The notes beneath the pieces are model-generated. The model saw nothing but the letters and a program-made list of their open reading frames with translations. It was not told the DNA's origin and searched no databases. Position numbers and translations under genes: made by a program. A stretch of DNA of 28,435 nt from positions 1 to 28,435 of the forward strand of contig DASYAE010000006.1 in NCBI GenBank assembly GCA_036501535.1, written 5' to 3'. The number at the start of each line of letters is the position of its first letter. The stretch's first letter is position 1. Positions 1 to 7,600 of this stretch are shown here, piece after piece. The DNA comes from DASYAE01 sp036501535 (lineage in GTDB: Bacteria; Actinomycetota; Actinomycetes; Streptomycetales; Catenulisporaceae).

Positions 1-76
1 GAACCCGGAAGCTAAGCCCGCCCGCGCCGATGGTACTGCCAGGGAGACCTGGCGGGAGAGTAGGACACCACCGCAC
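1..76 (+). rRNA. rrf: 5S ribosomal RNA, 3' part (cut by window edge)
   Basis: The first ~76 bases match the 3' two thirds of an actinobacterial 5S rRNA: the GGAAGCTAAGCCC segment near the start, then GCGCCGATGGTACTGC, and GGGAGAGTAGGACACC close to the 3' end. The 5' part lies outside the window. The 3' end is estimated from where the closing helix (CACCACCGCAC) should stop, so it may be off by 1-3 nt. It is the last gene of an rrn operon, because a terminator-like hairpin follows and then a protein gene. Confidence 0.95.
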
Positions 77-99
77 AAACCGTGAAAAAGAACGAAACC

Positions 100-138
100 G
101 AAGACCCGCCAGGAGAAATACCAGCCCGGCGGGCCTTC
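100..138 (+). terminator. Terminator of the rRNA operon
   Basis: An 11-bp stem with one A-C mismatch: GAAGACCCGCC at 100-110 pairs with GGCGGGCCTTC at 128-138, enclosing a 17-nt loop. It sits 23 nt after the estimated 5S end and has no strong U-tract, which is common for actinobacterial terminators. It separates the rrn operon from the glutamine synthetase gene downstream. Confidence 0.75.
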
Positions 139-245
139 GGCGTGTCTGTGGGTGGTCCTGGGGCCGTGTGGTTCATCGACTCGTAACAGGGTGCCGCTAC
201 CCTGGGAAGCTGCGTACCTGTGGAAAGTGGAGCGTGGTGAGCAAC

Positions 246-1583
246 ATGGAGCGGCAGCAGGAGTTCGTGCTCCGGACCCTCGAAGAGCGGGACATCCGAT
301 TCGTCCGGCTGTGGTTCACGGATGTGCTCGGGTTCCTCAAGTCCGTCGCGGTCGCGCCGGCCGAGCTCGAGCAGGCGTTCGCCGAGGGGATCGGGTTCGA
401 CGGCTCGGCGATCGAGGGCTTTGCGCGGGTGCACGAGTCCGACATGCTGGTCAAGCCGGACCCGTCGACCTTCCAGATCCTGCCGTGGCGGGCCGAGTCG
501 CCGGGCACCGGCCGGATGTACTGCGACATCCTCACCCCGGACGGCACTCCGTCCTATGCCGACCCGCGGTACGTGCTCAAGCGGGCGCTCGCGCGGGCCG
601 CGGAGAAGGGCTTCACCTTCTACACCCATCCCGAGATCGAGTTCTTCCTGTTCAAGGGGGAGCCGGCGCCGGGCGTCGAGCCGACCCCGGTCGACTCCTC
701 GGGGTACTTCGATCTGACGCCGCATGGGATAGGGCACGACTTCCGCCGCCAGGCCATCACCCATCTGGAGTCGATGGGCATCTCGGTGGAGTTCAGCCAC
801 CACGAGGCCGCGCCCGGGCAGCAGGAGATCGATCTGCGCTACGCCGACGCGCTGACCACGGCCGACAACATCATGACCTTCCGGCTGGTGGTCAAGGAGG
901 TCGCGCTGGAGCAGGGCGTGTTCGCCTCCTTCATGCCGAAGCCGCTGAACTCGCACCCCGGCTCCGGGATGCACACGCACCTGTCCCTGTTCGAGGGCGA
1001 CCGCAACGCCTTCAACGAGCCCGGCGCCGAGTACCAGCTCTCGAAGGTCGGCCGCTCGTTCATCGCCGGGCTGCTGCGGCACGCCGGCGAGATCAGCGCC
1101 GTGACGAACCAGTGGGTCAACTCGTACAAGCGGCTGGCCGGCGGCGGCGAGGCCCCGCCGTACATCTGCTGGGGCCACAACAACCGCTCCGCGCTGGTCC
1201 GGGTGCCGATGTACAAGCCCGGCAAGTCGCAGTCCACCCGGATCGAGGTGCGCTCGCTGGACAGCGCCTGCAATCCGTACCTCGCCTACGCGGTGCTGCT
1301 CGCGGCCGGCCTCAAGGGCATCGAAGAGGGCTACGAGCTGCCGCCCGGCGCCGACGACGACGTGTGGTCGCTGACCCCGGCCGAGCGGCGGGCACTCGGC
1401 ATCGAGCCGCTGCCCGCCTCGCTCAACGAGGCGATCCGGCTGATGGAGCGCAGCGAGCTGGTCGCGCAGACGCTCGGCGAGCACGTCTACGACTTCTTCC
1501 TGCGCAACAAGCGGGCCGAGTGGGACGACTACCAGCGGCAGGTCACGCCGTTCGAGTTGAACCGGTATCTGCCGGTGCTGTGA
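246..1583 (+). CDS. glnA2: Glutamine synthetase family protein, GlnA2 type
   Basis: A 445-residue type I glutamine synthetase fold protein. The N-terminal beta-grasp part carries GFDGSAIEGF. The catalytic barrel carries the metal-ligand strand HPEIEFFLF, the ATP-binding signature KPLNSHPGSGMHTHLS, and NNRSALVRVP. The sequence closely follows what I remember of Streptomyces coelicolor GlnA2 (SCO2241), which has been characterised as a gamma-glutamylpolyamine synthetase, joining glutamate to putrescine or longer polyamines, rather than as the main ammonium-assimilating enzyme GlnA1. The substrate here is therefore inferred. Tyr363 in EGYELPP lies where the adenylylated Tyr of enterobacterial GlnA sits, and glnE is nearby. 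ATG 246 is one start choice. In-frame GTG 237 (adding three residues), with GGAAAG 10-15 nt upstream, is equally plausible. Against the S. coelicolor protein the active-site-proximal YKR..GGE loop is about six residues shorter, like the mycobacterial form. Confidence 0.93.
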   Translation: MERQQEFVLRTLEERDIRFVRLWFTDVLGFLKSVAVAPAELEQAFAEGIGFDGSAIEGFARVHESDMLVKPDPSTFQILPWRAESPGTGRMYCDILTPDGTPSYADPRYVLKRALARAAEKGFTFYTHPEIEFFLFKGEPAPGVEPTPVDSSGYFDLTPHGIGHDFRRQAITHLESMGISVEFSHHEAAPGQQEIDLRYADALTTADNIMTFRLVVKEVALEQGVFASFMPKPLNSHPGSGMHTHLSLFEGDRNAFNEPGAEYQLSKVGRSFIAGLLRHAGEISAVTNQWVNSYKRLAGGGEAPPYICWGHNNRSALVRVPMYKPGKSQSTRIEVRSLDSACNPYLAYAVLLAAGLKGIEEGYELPPGADDDVWSLTPAERRALGIEPLPASLNEAIRLMERSELVAQTLGEHVYDFFLRNKRAEWDDYQRQVTPFELNRYLPVL

Positions 1584-1584
1584 C

Positions 1585-1603
1585 GCCCGGTCGCGGCACG
1601 GGC
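1585..1603 (+). terminator. Weak hairpin after glnA2
   Basis: GCCCG at 1585-1589 pairs with CGGGC at 1599-1603 around a 9-nt loop, beginning two bases after the glnA2 stop codon. The stem is short and has no U-tract, so a terminator role is only a possibility. Confidence 0.3.
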
Positions 1604-1748
1604 ACTGTACGGTTCGATTCCTTAAAGCATTCCAAGAAATAGGCGTCCGTTAACCCGGGCGTCATACTTCGGTGTGCGTAGATTCCGCCATTGCGACAAG
1701 TGTTCTGGATCGCACATGCTGTCTGTTCGTACGAGCCGGCACCCTAGC

Positions 1749-1756
1749 GGAGGGGA
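1749..1756 (+). promoter_or_regulatory. Ribosome-binding site that fixes the phosphoesterase start
   Basis: GGAGGGGA ends 4 nt before GTG 1761. It is the only strong Shine-Dalgarno sequence in the leader, and it rejects the upstream in-frame ATG at 1674, which would add 29 residues that do not look like a signal peptide. Confidence 0.75.
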
Positions 1757-1760
1757 AGAC

Positions 1761-3428
1761 GTGTCAATAGTCGCCCACAAAATCAAACGGCTGAGTAGAA
1801 GGCGCCCCGTGGTGATCGGGACCGCGGCGGTGGCCGCGCTCGGCCTCACCTTCGCCCTGGTCCAGCCAAGCTGGGGATCGCCCAGTGGCGCCGCGGGCGT
1901 CCCCGCGCCCGGCTTCGGCGGCAGCGTGGTGCTCACCGGAGCGTCCGGCGGTGGCACCACGACGCCGATCAAGCACGTCGTGGTGATCTTCGACGAGAAC
2001 GTCTCGTTCGACCACTACTTCGGCACCTACCCGAACGCCACCAACACCGACGGCACCCGGTTCCAGGCCAAGTCCGACACCCCGTCGGTCAACGGCCTGA
2101 CGTCGGCGCTGCTGACCGACAACCCGAACGGGTCGAACCCGCAGCGGCTCACCCCGGCGCAGGCGCTGACCTGCGACCAGGACCACGCCGACACCGCGGA
2201 GCAGGAGGCCTACGACAAGGGCCTGCAGGACAAGTTCCCGCAGTTCACCGGCGTCGACAGCTGCACCTCGCCGGACATCGGCGTGCCCGGGCTGGTCATG
2301 GACTACTACGACGGCAACACCGTCACCGGGCTGTGGAACTACGCCCAGAACTACGCGATGAGCGACAACAACTACGACACCGTGTTCGGCCCGTCGACGC
2401 CCGGTGCGATCAACCTGGTCTCGGGCAACACCTACGGCGGCTTCGCGGTGACCCCGGCGGGCCAGCCGACGACCGACTCGGCGTTCATCGGCGCGGCCAA
2501 CGCGCAGGGCGTCGGCACCGACTACTCGGACGCCGACCCGGCCTACGACGGCTGCGCGAACAGCTCGACCCACCTGGCGATGACCGGCACCAACGTCGGC
2601 GACCTGCTCAACGCCAAGAACGTGACGTGGGGCTGGTTCCAGGGCGGCTTCGCGCCGACCACGGCGGCGACCGCGACCAGCAAGCCGGTCTGCGGCGCCT
2701 CGCACGACAACGTCGGCGGCGAGTCGGTGGCCGACTACAGCGCTCACCACAACCCGTTCGAGTACTACAAGTCGACCGCGAACACGAACCACCTGGCGCC
2801 GGCCTCCGAGGCGGAGATCGGGCACAACGGCCAGGCGAACCACGAGTACGACGAGTCGCTGTTCTACACCTCGATCAAGGACGGCAACCTGCCCTCGGTC
2901 TCCTTCGTGAAGCAGGCCGAGTACCAGGACGGGCACGCCGGCTACTCCGACCCGGTCGACGAGCAGCAGGGCCTGGTCTCGCTGGTCAACTCGGTCGAGC
3001 AGTCGAAGTACTGGAACGACACCGCGATCGTGATCACCTACGACGACTCGGACGGCTGGTACGACAGCGCCACCCCGCCGAACGTCAACTCCTCCTCGGA
3101 CCCGGCGCTGGACGCGCTGGACGGCGCCGGGCAGTGCAACACCTCCGCCCGGACCCCGCTGGCCGGGGAAGAGGACCGCTGCGGTTACGGCCCGCGCCTG
3201 CCGCTGCTGGTGATCTCGCCGTACGCGAAGACGAACTACGTGAACAACTCGGTGACCGACGAGAGCTCGGTGCTGAAGTTCATCGAGGGCAACTGGTCGA
3301 CCGGCCAGATCGGCGGCGGCTCGTTCGACTCCGTGGCCGGCTCGCTGGATCCGATGTTCGACTTCTCCAAGCACCGCGCGGACCGGGTCATCCTCGACCC
3401 GAAGAGCGGCGCGGTGCTGAAGGACTGA
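1761..3428 (+). CDS. Exported phosphoesterase (phospholipase C / acid phosphatase AcpA family)
   Basis: A 555-residue protein of the phosphoesterase family (Pfam PF04185), which includes bacterial phospholipase C and the acid phosphatase AcpA. Residues ~1-40 are a basic start with SRRRP followed by a hydrophobic stretch, i.e. an export signal, possibly Tat-like. The family's N-terminal metal/nucleophile block appears as IFDENVSFDHYFGTYPN (usually ENRSFDHYFG, so Val replaces Arg). The late acidic block is ITYDDSDGWYD, followed by GYGPRLPLLVISPYAK and DESSVLKFIEGNW. It should hydrolyse phosphomonoesters or phosphodiesters outside the membrane; the substrate cannot be told. The GTG start is set by GGAGGGGA. 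It is followed, convergently and only 7 nt away, by the TetR gene. A phosphate-starvation (PHO) box was looked for in the AT-richer leader (~1610-1690) without a convincing match. Confidence 0.88.
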   Translation: MSIVAHKIKRLSRRRPVVIGTAAVAALGLTFALVQPSWGSPSGAAGVPAPGFGGSVVLTGASGGGTTTPIKHVVVIFDENVSFDHYFGTYPNATNTDGTRFQAKSDTPSVNGLTSALLTDNPNGSNPQRLTPAQALTCDQDHADTAEQEAYDKGLQDKFPQFTGVDSCTSPDIGVPGLVMDYYDGNTVTGLWNYAQNYAMSDNNYDTVFGPSTPGAINLVSGNTYGGFAVTPAGQPTTDSAFIGAANAQGVGTDYSDADPAYDGCANSSTHLAMTGTNVGDLLNAKNVTWGWFQGGFAPTTAATATSKPVCGASHDNVGGESVADYSAHHNPFEYYKSTANTNHLAPASEAEIGHNGQANHEYDESLFYTSIKDGNLPSVSFVKQAEYQDGHAGYSDPVDEQQGLVSLVNSVEQSKYWNDTAIVITYDDSDGWYDSATPPNVNSSSDPALDALDGAGQCNTSARTPLAGEEDRCGYGPRLPLLVISPYAKTNYVNNSVTDESSVLKFIEGNWSTGQIGGGSFDSVAGSLDPMFDFSKHRADRVILDPKSGAVLKD

Positions 3429-3435
3429 CGGGCGG

Positions 3436-4428
3436 TCAGGCGGCCTTCGGCACCGAGCCGCAGGTCGCCTCGCGGATCAGTCCGCGCACGTAGTCCTGCA
3501 CCTCACGCGGCGCGCCGTCGCCGGGCAACAGGCCCGGGGCGGCGCGTCGCAGCAGGTTCAGGCCGAGGATCACCGAATAGGCGGACAGCATGGCCTGGTG
3601 CGCCTGCTGTGGGTCCTCGCCGGCCTCTTGGCGGCAGCGCAGGCTGTACGCCATCCGCTTGGCCAGCACCCGGTTGACGACCGGCCCGATCACCGGGTGG
3701 TCCGCGTTCCAGAGCAGGACCATGAAGATCTGGGTGCTGCGGCGCGGGTCGTCGGTCGGCGCGGCGGAGCCGGAGCCGGCGGCGGATTCGGCCGGCGCGG
3801 CCGTGTGGTCGAAGTCGTCGAGGCCGGTCAGGTCGGCGAGCAGGGCGTAGTGCCGGGCCCGCGGGTCCGAGATCGCGTCGAACTGCTTGAGCCGGTCGTC
3901 GGTCGCGGTGCGCTCCCAGTGCGCCACCGCGGCTTCGAGCAGGGCGTTGCGGTCCCGGAAGTGCCAGTAGAAGGAGCCCTTGGTGGCGCCGAGCCGTTCG
4001 GCCAGCGGCTCCACGGCGACCGCGCGCAGGCCGTCGCGGGCCAGGGCGTCGAGGGCGGTGGCGATCCAGTCCGCGCGGGTCAGGGTTCGACGAGCCTTGG
4101 CCGTGGCGGCCGTCGCGGGGGCCGAGGCCGCCGAGGGCTGCGCGGCTGCGGGCTGCTGGTCCGGCCGGGTCCGGGACGGGTCGCCGGGCTGGTCGCGCGG
4201 CACCGGCACGGCATGGTGCGGATGCGGCTGAGCCTGCGGCTGGGGGTAGGACTGACGCGGGGGCATGCGCTGCGCGTTCCGGGGATTCTGCGGCTGCGGC
4301 TGCGGCTGGCTGCCGGTCAGGCCGAGCAGTCGGCCGATGCCCTCCGGGGCGGCCGGAGTGGGAATCGCGGTGGTCGGCAGGGTCGTGGTGAACGAGTCGG
4401 TCACGGTGGCTGCAGTCGCTTCGCGCAT
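3436..4428 (-). CDS. TetR-family regulator with long Pro/Gln-rich N-terminal arm
   Basis: A 330-residue protein. The TetR DNA-binding domain is at about 113-172: RTLTRADWIATALDALARDG, then AERLGATKGSFYWHFRDRNALLEA, the classic recognition-helix pattern. A helical ligand/dimer domain follows to the C-terminus. Before the HTH come ~112 residues of low complexity, with QPQPQPQ, YPQPQAQPHPHH and Ala/Pro/Thr-rich stretches. TetR proteins are normally ~190-220 residues with the HTH near the N-terminus. ATG 4428 is preferred because a TACGGT hexamer ends 6 nt upstream (leaderless arrangement); ATG 4509 would add 27 residues. A later start within the arm (for example Met at residue 55) cannot be excluded. 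It diverges from glnE, and a 16-bp palindrome in the gap is a likely operator. Its ligand and targets are unknown. Confidence 0.85.
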   Translation of the reverse strand: MREATAATVTDSFTTTLPTTAIPTPAAPEGIGRLLGLTGSQPQPQPQNPRNAQRMPPRQSYPQPQAQPHPHHAVPVPRDQPGDPSRTRPDQQPAAAQPSAASAPATAATAKARRTLTRADWIATALDALARDGLRAVAVEPLAERLGATKGSFYWHFRDRNALLEAAVAHWERTATDDRLKQFDAISDPRARHYALLADLTGLDDFDHTAAPAESAAGSGSAAPTDDPRRSTQIFMVLLWNADHPVIGPVVNRVLAKRMAYSLRCRQEAGEDPQQAHQAMLSAYSVILGLNLLRRAAPGLLPGDGAPREVQDYVRGLIREATCGSVPKAA

Positions 4429-4434
4429 GGCGTC

Positions 4435-4440
4435 ACCGTA
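4435..4440 (-). promoter_or_regulatory. -10 element for leaderless tetR
   Basis: On the minus strand TACGGT ends 6 nt before ATG 4428, and no Shine-Dalgarno sequence precedes the ATG. This spacing would place the transcription start at or next to the start codon. No clear -35 hexamer is seen. Confidence 0.45.
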
Positions 4441-4515
4441 GCGCAGCTGGTGGTAATCGCGCCGGTTGTGACTCTTTTGAGCGAATCTCGGCCAAAGTGG
4501 CGTCATCATATGGCT

Positions 4516-4531
4516 TCACTCGGTCGAGTGA
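4516..4531. promoter_or_regulatory. Perfect palindrome, candidate TetR operator
   Basis: TCACTCG-GT-CGAGTGA has 7-bp arms around a 2-nt centre, in the gap between the divergent tetR (start 4428) and glnE (start ~4700). Size and symmetry fit a TetR dimer site. A plus-strand TACGGT hexamer begins at 4535, just 3 nt downstream, so a bound repressor would cover that promoter's spacer. The link to the neighbouring TetR protein is inferred from position. Confidence 0.55.
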
Positions 4532-4574
4532 CGCTACGGTCTAACGTGGCATTGTCACATTACTGATCGAGGTT

Positions 4575-4602
4575 GGACGTCCTGCGACAGGACGAGTCCT
4601 GT
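4575..4602 (+). promoter_or_regulatory. Overlapping alternative hairpins upstream of glnE
   Basis: Three complementary blocks lie in a row: GTCCTG (4579-4584), CAGGAC (4588-4593) and GTCCTGT (4596-4602). The middle block can pair with either flank: a 6-bp stem with a 3-nt loop, or a 7-bp stem ACAGGAC/GTCCTGT with a 2-nt centre (4587-4602). As DNA it is a palindrome cluster that could bind a dimeric regulator. As RNA from an upstream start it could form two exclusive hairpins. Confidence 0.4.
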
Positions 4603-4687
4603 GGGGCGGCGGTCGGTTCGGCCGGATGATGTCACCGCGATTCGCATGTGCATCCGGATGAGGCACGCGCCAGGGCACCAGCGTCGT

Positions 4688-4693
4688 TACAGT
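4688..4693 (+). promoter_or_regulatory. -10 element for leaderless glnE
   Basis: TACAGT ends 6 nt before GTG 4700. There is no Shine-Dalgarno sequence, and homology of the predicted protein begins just downstream. This decides the chosen start. Confidence 0.45.
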
Positions 4694-4699
4694 GGTCCG

Positions 4700-7600
4700 G
4701 TGGCTGTGGACCGGGTGCGCGAGTCGAGGATCAGCATTCTGGCCCGGCGCGGCTTCGTCGATCCCAGGGCCGCGGCGCAGCTGCTGGACGGGCCGGCGCT
4801 CGGCGAGCTCGGCCGGGACCCGATGCTGATGGAGGGGCTCAGCCGCGCCGGCGACCCCGATCTCGCCCTGAATTCGCTCACGCGTTTGCTGGAGGCGGCG
4901 GCGGATCCGGACGCCCTGCGCAACACGCTGGCCTCATCGAAGCCGCTGCGGGACCGGCTGCTCGGCGTGCTGGGGGTGAGTGCGGCGCTGGGCGACTTCC
5001 TGGCCCGGCACCCGGACTCCTGGCACGCGCTGGAGGAGTTCGACACCGCGGAACTGCGGCCGGACGCGGGCTGGTTCCGCTCGATCATGCTGCACGCGGT
5101 GGGCGTGGAGCCGGCCGGCGGCGCGAGCGCGGACGGAAACGGCGGCGGCAACAGTGGCGGCAGCGGCGCGCCGGTCGCGCGGCTGACCGGGATCGAGGCC
5201 GCGGACGCGCTGCGGATCGCCTACCGCCGGCTGCTGCTCGCGGTGACTGCGCGGGACATCGTCGCGAGCGCGGATCTGCCGGTCGTCACCGCGGACCTCG
5301 CCGATCTGGCGGGCGCGACCCTGGAGGCCGCGCTGGCGGTGGCGCGGGCCGAGGAGCCGGAGGGGGCGACGCCGTGCCGGCTCGCGGTGATCGGGATGGG
5401 CAAGTGCGGCGCGCGTGAGCTGAATTATGTGAGCGACGTGGACGTCGTGTTCGTGGGGGAGTCGTGTGCGGCTGACGCGCCTTCAGCTGATGCGCTTTCA
5501 GACGGTGCGGACGACGCCGGGTCCGCGCTGCGGTCCGCGACCAGGCTCGCGTCGCGCATGATTCGGCTGTGTTCCGACATCACCGGCGAGGGGACGATCT
5601 GGCAGGTCGACGCGGCGCTGCGGCCGGAGGGCAAGGCCGGACCGCTGGTGCGCACGCTCGCCAGCCATGCTGCTTATTACCAGCGGTGGGCGAAGACCTG
5701 GGAGTTCCAGGCGCTGCTGAAGGCGCGGCCCGTGGCGGGCGACGCCGCCCTGGGCGCGGCGTATCTGACGATGGTCGAGCCGCTGGTGTGGAGCGTGGCC
5801 GCGCGGGAGAACTTCGTCGGGGACGTTCAGGCGATGCGCCGCCGGATCGTCGACCATGCGACGAGCTCGCTGCGGCGGGCGCCGGGCTCGGTCGGGGTCG
5901 ACCGGGAGCTGAAGCTCGGGCCGGGCGGCCTGCGCGACGTCGAGTTCGCGGTGCAGCTGCTCCAGCTCGTGCACGGCCGGTCCGACGAATCGCTGCGCGT
6001 GCGCTCGACCCTCGAGGCACTCGATGTCCTTGCGCAGGGCGGATATGTGGGCCGCGAAGACGCGGCGCACTTGAGCGACGCCTATCGGTTCCTGCGCACC
6101 GTCGAGCACCGGATCCAGCTGTTCCGGCTCGAGCGCACGCACACGATGCCGGAAGATCCGGCCGCGCTGCGCAGGATCGGCCGGTCGATGGGCTGGACCG
6201 CCACTCCGGCGCAGGAGCTGCGCCAGGCCTGGAAGAGCCACGCGCTGGAGGTCCGGCGGCTGCACGAGAAGCTGTTCTACCGGCCGCTGCTGACCGCGGT
6301 CGCCCGGCTGGACGAGACCAGCGCGGCGATGACGAGCGCGGTCGGTCCGAGTCCGAGGCTGAGCGCGGAGGCGGCGCGGTCGCGGCTGGCGGCGCTCGGC
6401 TACGCGGATCCGGCCGGCGCGATGGCGAACATCGCGGCGCTGGCGACCGGTGTCAGCCGGCGGGCGGCGATCCAGCGCACGCTGCTGCCGGTCCTGCTCG
6501 GCTGGTTCGCCGACGCGCCCGATCCGGACGCCGGGCTGCTCAACTTCCGCCGCGTCTCGGACGCGCTCGGCTCGACGCCGTGGTATCTCAGATCGCTGCG
6601 GGACGAGGGAGAAGCGGCGTGGCGGCTCGCGACGGTGCTGTCGTCGGGAACATATGCGCCTGATCTGCTGATGCGTGCTCCGGAGGCTGTAGCACTCCTC
6701 AGCGACGACAGAGCACTCGAGCTGCGCAGCCGGGCGGCGCTCGAGACCGAGATGATCGCGCTGGTGCAGCGCGCGGGCGATGCGGAGCAGGCGGTGACGG
6801 CGATCCGCGCAGTCCGCCGTAGGGAGCTGTTCCGCATCGTCGCGGCGGACCTGCTCGGCGTGATCGAGCCGGTGGGCGCGACGGCTGGTCCTGCAACAGC
6901 GAATCCCGCAGGCGTAAATCCTGTGAGCACGGGTCCTGCAAGCAGCAATCCCACAGGCACGCCGGGAACTGCGGGCACGTCAGATCCGCCGTGGGGTCCT
7001 GGCCGGCGCGACGGCTCCGAGCGCCCCGCCGGCGACCGGCTCGACCGGCTCGGGTGGGCGTTGACGGACCTGACGGCGGCGACGCTCGAGGCGACGCTGC
7101 GCGCGGTCGGCATGCACCGCTCGGGACGGCACGCGGGCGAGCCGCTGCCGACCCGGTTCGCCGTCATCGCCGTGGGCCGGTTCGGCGGCAGCGAGCTCGG
7201 TTACGGCTCCGACGCCGACGTCCTGTTCGTGCACGAGCCCCTGCCCGGAGCCGACGAGCAGGCCGCCAGCGAGGCCGCGTTCGAGGTCGCGAACGAGCTG
7301 CGGCGGCTGCTGCAGGCTCCCGCCGCCGATCCGCCGCTGCTGATCGACGCCGATCTGCGGCCGGAGGGGCGGCAGGGGCCGCTGGTGCGCTCGCTGGCCG
7401 CGTATGCCGAGTATTACCGGCGCTGGTCCCGAATCTGGGAGTCGCAGGCGCTGCTGCGCGCGACACCGGTGGCGGGAGACGCCGGGGTCGGGGCCCGGTT
7501 CGTCGAGCTCGTCGATCCGATCCGGTACCCGGACGACGGTCTCTCCGAGCCCGAGGTGCGCGAGATCCGGCGGCTCAAGGCGCGGATGGAGGCCGAGCGG

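Noticed and set aside
12..1484. Long open frame antisense to the glutamine synthetase-like gene
   Set aside because: It mirrors the codon pattern of the real gene in very GC-rich DNA; its protein is Arg/Gly/Leu-rich with no recognisable domain.
1610..1690. Possible PHO box (PhoP direct repeats) upstream of the phosphoesterase
   Set aside because: GTTAACC and GTCATAC are not a convincing pair of 11-bp PhoP repeats; at most one loose half matches.
1764..3374. 536-codon antisense frame over the phosphoesterase
   Set aside because: Low-complexity Val/Arg/Gly product, no start signals, and the plus-strand gene has clear family motifs.
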